Part shown: one piece after another, positions 16,501-28,818 of the stretch
Position numbering within the stretch: the stretch's first letter is position 1
Layout: every line of letters begins with the position of its first letter
Assembly: GCF_020921035.1 (NCBI RefSeq)
Contig: NC_063150.1
Location: 4,030,001 to 4,094,000, forward strand
Source: Rhodamnia argentea
Taxonomy: Eukaryota > Streptophyta > Magnoliopsida > Myrtales > Myrtaceae
DNA length: 64,000 nt
Reading direction: 5' to 3'
Position numbers and translations under genes: made by a program
Notes under the pieces: model-generated
Database searches by the model: none
Told to the model about the DNA's origin: nothing
The model's input: only the letters and a program-made list of their open reading frames with translations

Positions 16501-17299
16501 AATTTGGCAGCCCGACTTGATTTAATATTTCGTCTGGTTTTTGTATCCTCCTCCACCGTACTTTGGTGTTTCCGTTCTTTAAACTTCTGTGCATTGTGCT
16601 AGTGTAGACCAAATTCATGGGAATAAGGTATTAACAGTTTCATAACTTCCTTACCATGTTTATTTTTGTGCCGGAAGTTTTAGGAAACGTCTAGTTGAGT
16701 GAGGCAAGTGATTTCCCTTGTCAGAATTCTAGGGAATAATGTCATCAAAATCGTGCAGAACGGCGACTTTCTTCTAATTTTTTTTTTTTTGTGTGCCCCA
16801 ATTGATAGATTGGGGCTAAAGTTAGGTCCAATCGAAAATGCCAACCCCATATTACATCTGAGAATCATAGAATTATGGAAGCCAAAGTTTTCAACTTGCG
16901 CATCCTCTAGAACAAAACCGAATGTCATCAAGATTTCTTAGGTCATCCATTTACCAGCCTTTCATTTTACTCTAATGCTATTCGGAGGAAGCCGCTCGCC
17001 CGACAATCTGACAATACTGTCGTTATTTCTGACTTTATGATGTTACAATTAATGAGTGATTTATAAAAAACAAGCGATGAGTATATGTGGATCTATGGTC
17101 AGAAATACCTAACGATACTACCGGACTATTAGAAAATCATTCTCCCTATTCAAAAACCATCTCAATTATCCGAACAAGATTCTAGGATCAAGCACAAAAG
17201 AGTTGGGAGGATGCATAGAAGGAAGGAGGGGACTCATAGAAGGAAGGGGAGTGCTCGTGCACGCCATCTACTGCAAGCTTTTCACCACAACATGTAAGT
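13566..17299. other. Intergenic, no gene recognised
   Basis: Anonymous AT-rich sequence with many poly(T) runs. The piece 15300-15975 has a pyrimidine-rich start and an end resembling a plant LINE 3' terminus (TTGTACTTTTGCGAATATG, then an A-rich tail). I could not find reverse transcriptase coding in it, so this remains a weak suspicion. The open frames present show no family resemblance. Confidence 0.5.
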
Positions 17300-18700
17300 G
17301 TCATGTGTCGATAGATCCTTAGCTGCAGAATAGGCCGTGCGGCGCCTAGCGAGTTGATATCACCAAGTCGGCCTTCTTTCTAATGTTGTTTCCAAGAACA
17401 TGACGGCGAATAACATTCTTGTATTGGATTGTGACACACCCAACTTAGCTCATGTATTCGGACATTGGAGCAAGATATGTAGAACTCTTAAGTATGACAA
17501 CCGGTTTTGGTCTGCCTTAACCTTATCATGAGAGCAACATCGGCTCTCGACCGGTTTGTACACGGGAGACCAACCTCGCATTCAGAACTCCTTAGAGTAT
17601 ATTCTTTCTAACCTATGACTCCTAGCACAAACCATCCCGACGCCACTCTTGCGAACCGGTTGTATCTTCCCTTATGTGTCTAGCTTCACTCACAAGAGTA
17701 CGAGAGTATGGGTGAAATTAGTCCATGAAATTCTCCCCCACTCAATTATTCAACCCCTTGTTGGGGGTTGTTCTGTCGCTTCCCTATGTCACTCTAATAC
17801 CATTAACGCCGCTACCTCGAGACTTACATGAATGGCCGATGCTCGCCCAACAAAATTGGTCACTACACTCCATTGGTAGAGTCCCCCCCATCAAAGCTGG
17901 TAGCGCATTTTTAGTCGCATGTGCTCTTGAACGAGTGTGACATCCCTAGCCAATTGCATTCCCTTGGCAACACCTTCTTTCTCCTGCTAGACTTCTCTTA
18001 ATCTCGGCAGACCAATGGAGGTTTCTCCCCTTGTTGAAAACTTGGCAGTACACCCATCTTGAGAATCGCCTATTGACCAAGGAATCTTATCCCTTTTCAT
18101 TAAGCAATTTCGTTATTTCCTATATCCCTATTAGCATCCTAGAAGCTCGATGAGAGCCGCACTTTGTCCAAGCACGGTACTCCGACGATTCATTCTCCGC
18201 CCTCATAGAACCGGCTAGACCACAAGCTCTCTCTAAATCACCCACCCATTGGAGGGATTACGCTATGATACCATTTTTCATAGGCGGACGGATCCTTGGT
18301 CACGAAATAGCTTGTGCGACGCTTGGCGAGCCGAGATCACCAGGCCAACCTTCCTTATAATGTTTTTCGTAAGAACAGTTCGGCGAACAGCATACTTGTA
18401 TTAGATTGGATTGTACCATGCTCGGCTTAGCTCGTGCATCCGGTCCCTTCGAGCGAAGCATAGAAAACCCTTAAGTAGAATATTGGTTTCGGTCTGCCTT
18501 GGCCTCATCAGGGGAGCGGTATCGGCTCCCGACCAATTTGTGTACGGGAACTTTAGAGCTCCTTAGAGTATATTCCTTTTAATCTAGAAATCCTAGCTCA
18601 AATCAGTTGTATCTTCCCTTCTGTATCACTCACTTTTCACCTCGATGCCACTAGCCTCACTCACAATGGTATGAGAGTATGGGAAAAATCGGTCCTTCAC
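17300..18700 (-). mobile_element. Decayed element with two LTR-like direct repeats (non-autonomous LTR element?)
   Basis: Two diverged direct repeats of about 400 bp, 17313-17730 and 18289-18700, share blocks in the same order: GATCCTTAG/GATCCTTGG, GGCG-CGAG-ATCACCA, CTTGTATT-GATTG, GGTCTGCCTT, CTCCTTAGAGTATATTC, GTTGTATCTTCCCTT and AGAGTATGGG. Just before the right copy is GCTATGATACCA (18263-18274). This is one mismatch from the reverse complement of the initiator-tRNA-Met primer binding site, so transcription would run on the minus strand. The roughly 560-bp interior has no coding remains, as in TRIM-type or deleted elements. Confidence 0.5.
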
Positions 18701-21700
18701 ATAGAGACCCATGTTAGAATATTTAACCGGGAGAAATGCCTTGCACACTTTCCTTTAAAATCAAGCATTATCTCCACTCCAGTTCATTTTCGACTGAATC
18801 CTCTTGCACATATCTGGGCTTGCCACTCTCATAATCACAACATTGGTCTCCTAGTTACTGCTTCATGCTTAGCATAAACATCCTTAGTCCAACTCTCCTT
18901 TAAGATCTCATACAGAAATTATTGCCATTTGCTAATCTTGAACATGATTAGAAACATTAGTCTCTGCATGCAATGAACCTAGATGATCATGTGTTAATTA
19001 AATAGCTCATCATGGTCATTTACGAAGATCGAGTCGATAATAATCTACTCGTTTAGCTCAGCCACAGAGTGTTCCATCGTCAATAATGGCGCATAAAAAA
19101 AAAAAAAAACTTAACCATGTTGCAGCAATAGAAGTACAGTAGAGGACAGCATTAGAATAAAGGAAGAAGTTAACACAGCACATCCAAATCCAATGCATGT
19201 AGTGGCCTGATTAAGTAGGAATTAGCAATAGATTAATTCAATAAATTAGGGCGTCCACGAAGCTTGCAAATCTATAATCCAACATGATGCTCCCGAGATC
19301 CTCTTCAACATCGTTAGCTGCCACTGCCACTTAAAACCCAGACAAAGCTTTTAATTAAGCTTTGCCTTTTGGAGTTAACCCCATTTTTATTTTATTTTTC
19401 TTTCATTTTGCATGTGCTTCGCATTTGTTTCATGCATCTGCCCGGATGTCCACCGTTTTGGAATTGTTCTTAAAATACGACTCTCGAAAAGGTCAATTTT
19501 GTTCTTGCACAACATGAACTCCGATTAAGTGTGCGGAGAGAGAGAGAGGGGTCAATGGTCATTACAATGTTTGTTTAAGAAAACGTGCTTGGGGTTGACT
19601 TCTTCAATGGCGTCGGGAAGAGAAAGGATGCAATGAACTTTGCTGGAGCATGGACATGTCTTGGCTGTGAAATCTCCGAGTTAATCTCCATTTTCAGTGA
19701 CGATATCGGACACTACAGCTAATACGCAGACCGGATATTACGGGAAATTGCACGTTTTTTTCTTCCTTCAAACGATATTGGGCATACGAAAACCGGCTTA
19801 CGAAACCGATGTGTTAAGTGATATGTAGATCTAATTGTATGTAGGATATCACTCGGTTCGAATTCCCGCTTACTGTACCTAGAACTGATCCTCGATTTTA
19901 AGGGGCGTAGTTTCCTATTAAAAGCGATGCATTTCTTGACCACACGCGTTCCCGGACCCATCCGAGGTGCACATTGTTCGGGCGCGAGAGAGGCATCCCC
20001 CAAAAAGGTTTTCCGATCCTGTGGATCTGCAGTTCGGGTTTATTTCAACAAACAAGTTCTCCAGTTCATGCGGATTAAGGTTGTCGCTATATTGAGAGCA
20101 TGGTTCTCTCTGAAAGGAGACCTGTGTTTCTTCCTCGCTCGGACTTGCTTAAAAATCCGTCCAGCTAATACCAATCCAAACGAATATGTCATCCAAGGTC
20201 GTGATAAACCATCACTTTCTTCGACCATCGTACGCTTTGAAACCGCTTCTGATTTCGTTGATTGAACGGCTCAAGTAAGAACAGAGCATGCATTAGCGAA
20301 ACACTGCGCTTCACCCCGGTGCATCCGACAATCCAACCGATCATCGGAAAGAGTATCTTGCACTAGAAAGTACTACTAAATACCCACTGCTACTTACTCC
20401 TGCTTCACATACCATCAACCATCAAACTCATAAACATTCTTTCGCGCGATATGCTCAAACCCAGAAATCTCGAAAACCCTTTGAATCTCATCAGCGCAAC
20501 TCGGCATTCTTGCAGCTAAACATGGCTGGCTATCAAGTAGAACTGCTTTAAAACGGTATTCTCATGTGAGTATGTAATAACTTTGCCGACTCACAGTACC
20601 ACGACCATAGCATTTTTCAAGGTCACCCAGACTCCAAATCCAGTCATAATGACAATCGCTGTGACGCTGATCACTGATTACCAACTTACAGTACATGTAT
20701 ACAATACCCTACTTAAGTCAATGGCCATATGCCAATCGTTTGAGAGAAAGAGAGAGGTCGTGAATATTCACTACAGAGGATGACATGGACTAGCATTATA
20801 ACAACACTCACAAGCCATCATTTTCCTGCTCCTAAAGAGAACTACCAAACAATCAAAATTTCTTTGCTTCAATAAATTAGTTCTTAAGAGTTTACCATTG
20901 GAGAACAAAATCAGTACAAAGGACCGACTCGTTCCCAAGTATCGGTAAAGAACATGCAACCACAGATCTATACTCCCCTAAGAAAGATTCTCATGGAAAT
21001 ATGAACAGCACATCACGGGCGAATACCCACCCCTTGCCTCATGTAGAAGGCTCTATGGCTGTGTTCGTGATAGAAGAGGGGCAGTTGCTGCCATATGATA
21101 TCCACTGAACAGACGCAGATAAGATCTACTGGCTAAATTTATAAAAGAGCACGACATAAGCGCACATTATTGATTCGCTTCATAAGGTCTGGGTCATATA
21201 TTCAGAAAGCATGCAAATTTATACTCTGTAGAAGAGTAAGTTCCCCTGACATTCTCTATGGAGGAAAGATTCTAGTCAATAACATGTCCAGTCATTACGA
21301 ACCACATCCAAAACTGCCACCAGACTCAATATGTATGAAACAAGCACATCAACCCGACACGAGAACACTCCATCGTTCGACTGGATGTAATGAGGAACAA
21401 AAGAAATTGGATTGGCGGGATCGGTGGGACCATTGCCAATCCTATCCTTTCTTCGGCTTAGGATCAGGACCATGTCAAGATCCTACTTAAGATGAGAATC
21501 CTTTCTTAAGTTTCAAAATGTAGGATCATAAGAGTATGATCCAGATCAGGATCCTAACAACAATGGTTGCCACGACTGACTGTGAGGAAGTTTTATTTTG
21601 CACAGATTGACACAAGTTTGAAGAAATTGAAGTGAAGCCAACTTAATCCCAAGACCCTGTCTTGAGTTTTTGCAGCATGCTATTCACAGGAGTGAAGGAC

Positions 21701-24573
21701 AATCAGATATTAGAAGACTGTTAACTATCTTGTTTGAGAATATCGATTCCTCTTGATGAGATAATTCTTATCACCTTAACATATTTTATTTCAGACTTCA
21801 AAACATATCTTCATATAACAAAATATATCCAAAAGCAAAATCCTTCTTAGCATCCCGACCATTTGTTTAAAAGAAATAAGCTGGACCTCTTCCAAATAAG
21901 TGAAGCCTACGATCAGATCAAAACAAACCAAGGATTAGCCAATTTTACCGAGGGTTAAGCGTCTATAGACAATTACGCCGTCTAGAAAATCAAGGTCAAA
22001 ACAAGGTAATACACTGGTGAATAAACAAAAAACAGAGATGTATGTATGGACAATTGATGCAAAAGATAGTCCTCAAGCAGCTATCGAGCCCTTCAAAGAT
22101 CATCGCAATTATGTGCTCCCTCCCCAGGGAAAAATGAAAGCATCAAACTCTTCATATGCAGTACTTCCTCTGGCCTAAATCTTCCATACAACTTTCAACA
22201 GACAAAAATGAGAATAGAAACTTGAGTGCTATCAGGTGCTGCAAAAGTATACTCAATTTAAGGACACAGAGCTTGATTTGTTTGCACATATTGAACATCA
22301 AGCGGATTCTAAGTTTGGAAGGGTATACAACAATGCAATGAAAATACTATATTAGTAGGTAGAATTAGGACTGAAAGATATGTCCTTTTGTTTATTTTGT
22401 CAAACAATGAAAAATATTGTGTGAGAAACAGCATGATCCAGTGCCGAGTAGAAACCATCTTGACAAGCAAATCCAAATAAAGCCAATTTGCTCATTTCGA
22501 AACAATTTCCAAAGAGTTAACTCAGTTTTAACTTTCAAAACTATTTCTAAATATTGAATAAATTGCTAATGCAAAATTTAAACCTAGAACTGCATGATAT
22601 GATAATGAAGCCTAAAAACTAAACCATCAGAACAAAGAGACAAGGCTTGATAACCTAAGTGTTTTTATAGCATGAAGTATGTACAATAATTTACTCATTT
22701 CCCTGTTTCAGCTTCCCCGAAAAACATGCTTCACTCAGATCTAAATCTGTTACCTAGCATGACCACCCCTAGGCCTTGATACGCTACAGCCACCGAACTC
22801 TCACAATTTGCTTTCAAGTCTCTTCCCAAGACAAGTCGTCAACTGCTACAAAGAAAAGTTGCCCTTCCACATCTAGTCTCATTATCTGATTTTCATATGA
22901 TCACCAGCTTAAACCATCACGCATCAACAGAAAATGAACACGACAAGGTTCTGGAGTATCTTCACACAACTAATTTTGCCTCCATATGTAAGGTTCGAAT
23001 GGTTAAGAGGGCCAATCATGACTTTTGAAGCAAGGAAAAGCTAAAGCTAAGTCACTTACCCATAATAAACTTGAAACTCACAAGAAATGCTCAAAGCAGC
23101 CAAGAGAACATAAGAAAAACAAAGCGTCGCGTTTTTCCCGCTAACTGAGAAAAACAATGACACAAGCACAGAGTCACAGATGCACGTGCTTGAGCACACA
23201 TGTGTGCAGACTTCAATCATACATCAAACAAGATAATTTTGCAAGAAAAAAGCATTGCTGCAGTATGACTCACCAGACCCAATACTGTTGCATAGATCGA
23301 TAATATATAGAGCATAGAATCTATTAAAAGAACATTAAATTGATGAAAATCATCACAAGTACTTTTTAGAAAGTCGTCATATACTGGTCTCTTCAGCAAA
23401 ACATTACTAGCATGATGGTATACATTAGGCAACCAGAATACTGGAGACAAGAGGACGTGAAATGTTCAGGAGACATCCGACTTTAAGATGCATTGCACAT
23501 TTCAGAGTGTCATAGGAAAAAACAAACAGCTATGCAATCAACATGTGATTCTTAGGTCTTAGCAGTTAAGAAAACATGGAGCTCCACCACATGACCAGGA
23601 CACAATCTGGCAGGACAAGCATCAGCTTTTCGTGAAAAACTTGATCAAATGTGACTGTAAATATCAGATGCCCCAGACCAGTTCCATCCTAGAAAACCTC
23701 GAACATACAGTAAAATGGGGCTTTCAGCTTTTGCCCTGCAAAGCATGGCATTGTCTACTAGGGTTCTAAATCTAACAGACATTACTAAGCATGAGATAAC
23801 CACAGAAAACACAGTAGGAAGCAGGGCCAGTATGCCTTATAATCCCCCACAAAAAAAAATCAATTGGTTACAAATTCTACAGTGTTCTGTGTCCATGTCC
23901 CAAGACAATTCTAAAAAACCAGAAAGCACTAAAAACCTGACAAAGAAATGAAAGAGGACTTTCATATTTTAGTCCTGACCTGTAACTAGGTGGTGATGCA
24001 GATGATTAGATACTATCTACAGGCAAGATAAAACAGTTTTCGCAAAGTGAAAGAAACTTCAGATTGTAAGGGGAAAAAGGCCACATAAAATATAAAAAAT
24101 CAATAATGAAGAAAGGGAATCAATGTTAGAGGCTTATATATTTATTTGTGTGTTAAGTTGCCCCAACAAGTTCATCTCAGTTGTTCTCCAGTGTGGTGAG
24201 GCCATAAGGCAGAGTTGACAAGAATCACCCAGATATACCGGATAATGCAGTAAAACAAACAGAGAACCATGACAATTGTGGAGATTAATCCAAGAGATAG
24301 AGAAAAGAGGGAAAGATTTCCCTGAAATATGCTCAGTGAGGGAAGAAAACTCAACTATTCTAGTATCATGTTTAGTGAAACGAATAACATCCCTTAAAAC
24401 AATAAAAAATATCTGAGTGCTGGAAAGTAAATAATCAAAAAGCACTTGAGATCACTGAAAATATGAACTACAATCCATCACTCAGCCTCTGCCTCAGGCC
24501 ACTGGTAAATATATACATGAGAAACAAGCCAATTTTAGCTAGAGACCAAATGTGGCATCCAAAAGGGACATCT
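18701..24573. other. Intergenic, no gene recognised
   Basis: About 5.9 kb without a recognisable protein or RNA gene. The part nearest 24573 should include the BPC 3'-UTR. The part 21600-24400 is AT-rich and free of obvious repeats and could hold introns or a non-coding transcript, but nothing in the sequence shows it. A short GA run lies at 19538-19548. Confidence 0.5.
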
Positions 24574-25431
24574 CTACCTGATGGTGACAAACTTGTTAGT
24601 ACCATGTTTCGCCCAGTGAGTCCTCAAGTCAATGGGGTTAGCGAAGTTATATCCCTCGGACGCAAGTTTCTCCAACACCTTCTTAAATGCTCCTATACTC
24701 ATCTTCCTGCCTGCTATCCTTGCTCCGCGCCTTTTGGTGCTCATGGGCAAGGGATACGTTGACAAGCCGGTAGTGCAACAAGCAGATTGCCACCCACCAG
24801 AGCCCCAGCGGTAACACTGCTGAGGTGCCCCCGTACACGAGCAAACTGGAATAGGGATACACGAAATATCCATGTTGATCCCATTTATCATTAATTCCGT
24901 AGCTTTCTTGATGGTTCGTGCTCGTGGAACAGAAGGAGTAGTCTCAGCCTTGGGAACCCGAGGACCTCTCTTAGCTTTCTTGGGTTTTGGAGATTTCGGT
25001 CCCTTCGGCCCTGGCCTTTTCTTCGAGGGACCATTTTCCATAATCTCATTACCTATACCTACCTGTTCTACTTGAGTCACCCTTTCATCCTTTGATAAGT
25101 CAGGCGGCTGCACCATCTGCATATGATGAGTTGTGGACGTCTCCGGTATCATGGAATAGTTGTGGCTCCCTGATATGGCATTGAAGAACTTCTCCCTGGG
25201 GTTCATCCAAGCATCCCTCATGTAATCCATCGGGTACATTGTCTGCGACGGCCCAAGATCCCTGTGATGAAACGCACCTCCGTTGGAAGCCACCATCACA
25301 GCAGCATTCCGACTGTCGAAGAGTGGCTTCTCCGGCACAGACGACATGAGGTTAAGGCCGAGGCCTCTCATGGTCGCCGTGGGCTCATAATAACCCCAGT
25401 TTCTCATATTCAAACTATTATCGCCATCCAT
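24574..25431 (-). CDS. BASIC PENTACYSTEINE (BBR/BPC) GAGA-binding transcription factor, class I, 285 aa
   Basis: Nuclear protein that binds GA/CT-rich DNA and recruits repressive complexes at developmental genes. The start is the Met of MDGDNSLNMRNWGYYEP, because RNWGYYEP is the N-terminal signature of class I BPCs. The frame is open 13 codons further upstream, but those residues do not fit the family. Residues 137-161 are a Lys/Pro-rich nuclear localisation region (KKRPGPKGPKSPKPKKAKRG). Residues about 187-285 are the DNA-binding domain: the Cys cluster VCSCTGAPQQCYRWGSGGWQ followed by SACC, then STKRRGARIAGRKMS and the end HWAKHGTNKFVTIR. An additional Cys (191, DISCIP) precedes the usual five. 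The CDS has no intron. Confidence 0.96.
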   Translation of the reverse strand: MDGDNSLNMRNWGYYEPTATMRGLGLNLMSSVPEKPLFDSRNAAVMVASNGGAFHHRDLGPSQTMYPMDYMRDAWMNPREKFFNAISGSHNYSMIPETSTTHHMQMVQPPDLSKDERVTQVEQVGIGNEIMENGPSKKRPGPKGPKSPKPKKAKRGPRVPKAETTPSVPRARTIKKATELMINGINMDISCIPIPVCSCTGAPQQCYRWGSGGWQSACCTTGLSTYPLPMSTKRRGARIAGRKMSIGAFKKVLEKLASEGYNFANPIDLRTHWAKHGTNKFVTIR

Positions 25432-25533
25432 CAGCGCAGAGATTTCCGAACAAACTAAAGCAAAACTCAAACTTTCTTCACTTTGTTCCTCGGGATAATC
25501 AACCGAGGCATTTCAGGTCTCCTCAAAAACCCC

Positions 25534-25949
25534 CTAGACACCAAAAAAAAAAATAAAACAAGAAATATGCACGCCTAAATCAACCGATCAAAAGAGAACA
25601 CCATCCACTAAAACCAAGAAACACGCAGATGTAAAAGAAAGAATCAAACGAACAGGCAGTACAGCTGAAAAGGAAGGATTCTACAGAATACCCGGATGAA
25701 CACAGAGCCAGATGAAGGTCAGAGATCTCGAAGGACGTCAAATTCGCCGATCTTCAGATCCCTGCACGACGGACAAAGAAACGATTTTGAGCCCAGATCT
25801 CCAAACAGGGCGAGGCGACGGCTTAAACGAAGTCTCCCATCAGGTATGCTGAAAAAAAAAAGGGGCCTAAAATATAAGGAAAAATAAATTTAAAAAAAAA
25901 TGAAACAAAGAGTTCCACAATTTCAAATATTTTCAAATCGGAGACTCAC
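25534..25949 (-). other. Probable 5'-UTR intron of the BPC gene
   Basis: On the gene strand a strong donor (GTGAGT, from 25949 downwards) and a strong acceptor (long T tract then GTCTAG, ending at 25534) bracket 416 bp upstream of the ATG. A leader intron is usual in this family. The upstream leader exon would run from 25950 to roughly 26060 and contains CT-rich repeats (25996-26020). Inferred from splice motifs only. Confidence 0.6.
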
Positions 25950-26089
25950 CAAGCAGGCAGAGGGAAGAACAAAGAACAAAAGTATTCCCCCCCAAGAGCC
26001 GCTCTCGCTCTCGCTCTCTTCCTTTCCTATTTAATCTCTTCAGCTTCGATCTATCCTCTGCAATTCACGAAGAGAAGAAGGAAGACCAA

Positions 26090-27669
26090 ATGGTACGAAA
26101 AGCGGCGATGAATGTTTTGCACGCCATCTTATCTTATGTTACAGCTTGCAACAGTAATATTCGGGAAAAAAATCCTAGGAAAAGATCTATTGGGTGTCGC
26201 CTAAAACTCGTAAGAAAACATGGGACTTTAGTCCATTAATGTTTTTTATGATATTCTTGCGCGAGACCCAAGATTGACATTAACAGGGCATATGCTGTGT
26301 TTTTTTTTTTTTCAAGTTTTTTCTCTTTTGCCTTCTGAGCACCGCCTCGTTCTTGCTTTCTGTTAAAAAGGAGCCACCTTTTGTGGGTGTGTTTATAACC
26401 CAAAATCTAAAGAAGACAAACTTGGTCAAACGAGCAATAATTTCTGTTCATATTTATCGGCAACCCCCTCCTCAAGTGGCAACAGGAAAAAAAAAAAAAA
26501 AACGTGTTCTTTCATTTTTCCACCGTCCGAGGTGTGGGAGAGACAGGGGTTTGACTTAGGGGTCTCCACGAGATCTTGTAATCTTCCTTTGCATCTACTA
26601 CTGGCATAGCTCGTTGCAGTGTAGCTTTTCACCATTAATGTCTGTGGGGAGTGTTGTTTTGTGCTTTTCTGGATGTTTTGTTGCGACGGGATGAGCGAAG
26701 CTTGCCGAACGCAAGGAGCCATGGGGGCAGGCCCAGTTTTAGTAGGCAACTCAGCATCTCCTCAATCATTGTAGTTTTGCACTATTTGTGGTATAAAGTG
26801 TTGGGGGTTTGGCTTGATTGATTCTCAATCCATTTTTCTTTTGTTACCCCTCTTTTGCCAAGATTAATTTTTTGTTCAGGATATACTTGATTGATCGCTA
26901 TTGTTTAAAAGCAACTGTGAATTTGCACGTTGTTTTTCCGTTGTACCCACAATGTCCGATTTACTTTCTCGAACCTGCTCGACTCTCCTACACATTTTCT
27001 GTTTGTGCATGTGCCAAAGCGTATTAATAAAATCAAGAATTGGAGGAGACGAATTGAAATTCCTGAAAAATCGAATAGGAAGAAGATAAAAGAGACCATT
27101 AAGAACGTTTCTTTCTTGCCCGTTCGATCATTGTCGATACTAGCTAAGTTGGTTTTATTCATTCTGGATGCCCAAATGGAAAAGGCCTGATTCAAGATCG
27201 ATCGTAGTCAAAATCAAATCGAGTTATTCAAAGAATAATTGCAGAAAATAGAAGGAAAGATAATTACATCCAAAGAAATTTAAAAGGGTCATTGGGCCGG
27301 ACGGAGGATGAAGGGAGATTGTGGGCTGAGCTCAGCCAAGGCCCAGAGCTTTGTCTTTACGTGCAGCCCTGCTCGGCCTCACGTGACATAGCACGTGGCG
27401 TGGAGGTAACTGTCTGAAAGAAACGAAATATCTATGTCGGCCAAAAAATCGAATAACTCAATAAAAAGAATTCGGCCAATGTTGACTCGAGGCTTTCGTC
27501 GACCAAGACCCGTCGAGCCCTAACTCGGGGAACTTGAGGATAGGACAGAAGGACCCCGTTTGATTCAATATTCGTAAGGGGCGTTCGGGTCCCAAAATTC
27601 CTTAGCCAAATACAAATAGTATTTGATAAATTTTTTGGACAACATTAATCTCTAAAAGGTCTATAATAA
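26090..27669. other. Intergenic, BPC upstream region
   Basis: Presumed BPC promoter, then anonymous AT-rich sequence. No gene recognised. Confidence 0.5.
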
Positions 27670-28387
27670 GGGTGCGTTTGGTTCACCTTTGAAAATGAAC
27701 TTTGAGAAAATGCAAATATTTTTAGCCTAAATGGCTTTGGGAAACTACAAATGGCTTTTAATAAAACATACTTTGAAATGCAACTTTGGACTAAGTAGTG
27801 TTTGGCAAGAAAAAATTTGCAAGGTATTTTTAGCTACATATTTCTTTTTTTCAAATTTATTTATTTAAAAAAAAAACAAAACAAAACCTTTTGTCGGTTG
27901 ATGAAGGGCTCCAAGCGTCACCGGCCGTAGGCTATGGCGGCCTAGGGTCGGCCGACCCTCAACGAGGGCCTCCTAGGTTGCACGGTCTTAGGCCTCATCG
28001 CCGAGGGTCGCGTGACCCCAAAGTGGCCTTTGCCAGCCCTTACTAGCCTTCGTCGGCTCCTAGCCGGCCCCACGTGAACAGTAACTAGGGTTCCCATGAA
28101 GAAGATGAATAGTAATTAGAGTTTTAGTTTTAAAGGAGGGGTAAAAATAGATCTTCAGTAATGTTTTGAAGGTAAAATAAGGAGTGACTAATTTTTATTA
28201 ATGGGGTCTTAAGTATTATGGTAATGCTAAAAGCCCAATACTAGCCCCTACTAGTATTTTGGCTTTCAGCCTTCCAAGGCTAACATTTGGTCAATGCCCC
28301 TTGAAAAGACTTGCCAAACACCTCAGCATTTTTCCAAAGGGCTTTAAAGGCCCAAAGCCTTTTGAGAAAGTTAAACCAAGCACACCC
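27670..28387. mobile_element. Tourist-like (PIF/Harbinger-type) MITE, 718 bp
   Basis: Terminal inverted repeats: GGGTGCGTTTGGTT at the left end and AACCAAGCACACCC at the right (one internal difference when inverted). Both are bounded by the 3-bp duplication TAA (27667-27669 and 28388-28390). A G-rich TIR with a TTA/TAA target is the hallmark of PIF/Harbinger and Tourist elements. The interior has inverted subterminal words (CTTTGGGAAA; CCAAAGGGCTTT) and a GC-rich core at 27900-28075. No transposase coding is present. Confidence 0.82.
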
Positions 28388-28818
28388 TAAGTACTTTGAA
28401 ATGCTATATTTTCATAATACAAATAGATTTTTTTTCCTTCTTATGTTACCCAAGCTATACTTTCATAATTACATAAATGTCCTAAAAAACCATGGCCTTT
28501 CCGAAGAAGGCCTTAGCCACCGGCGGGCGGCCAATGAACAATAGGAGAGCGACGGCAGATTTAGCATACCTATAGTCACGTCTGCCGCCCACTAGCTACC
28601 TACCCTTAGTCGATTTTGAGCTTTTTTAATTTTAAAAAAAAGCAAAAGGGCTTTGCAATGTATGATTTTTTCAAGTACTGTTTCGACCAAAGTTTTATCG
28701 TAATGCGTTTCTATTATACGCTTTATCAAACACTGCTTGCATTTCGAAAGACCCATTTGGCACAAAGCCTTCGCATTTTTCCAAAGACATTCCCCCAAAG
28801 CCAAACCAAATGGGCCCA
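28388..28818. mobile_element. Second, partial copy related to the adjacent MITE
   Basis: Starts with TACTTTGAAATGC (also inside the first element near 27772) and ends ...CCAAAGCCAAACC, AAATGGGCCC at 28816, which parallels the right end of the neighbour (GCATTTTTCCAAAG is shared). The left TIR is missing. It probably results from insertion of one relative into or next to another. Confidence 0.55.

Noticed and set aside
19840-19880. GGTTCGAATTCCC resembling a tRNA T-loop
   Set aside because: No matching acceptor, D or anticodon arms upstream.
25432-25470. Earlier in-frame Met for BPC (adds 13 residues)
   Set aside because: The class I signature begins at MDGDN; the added residues (MSFALVCSEISAL) do not fit the family and probably are leader sequence.
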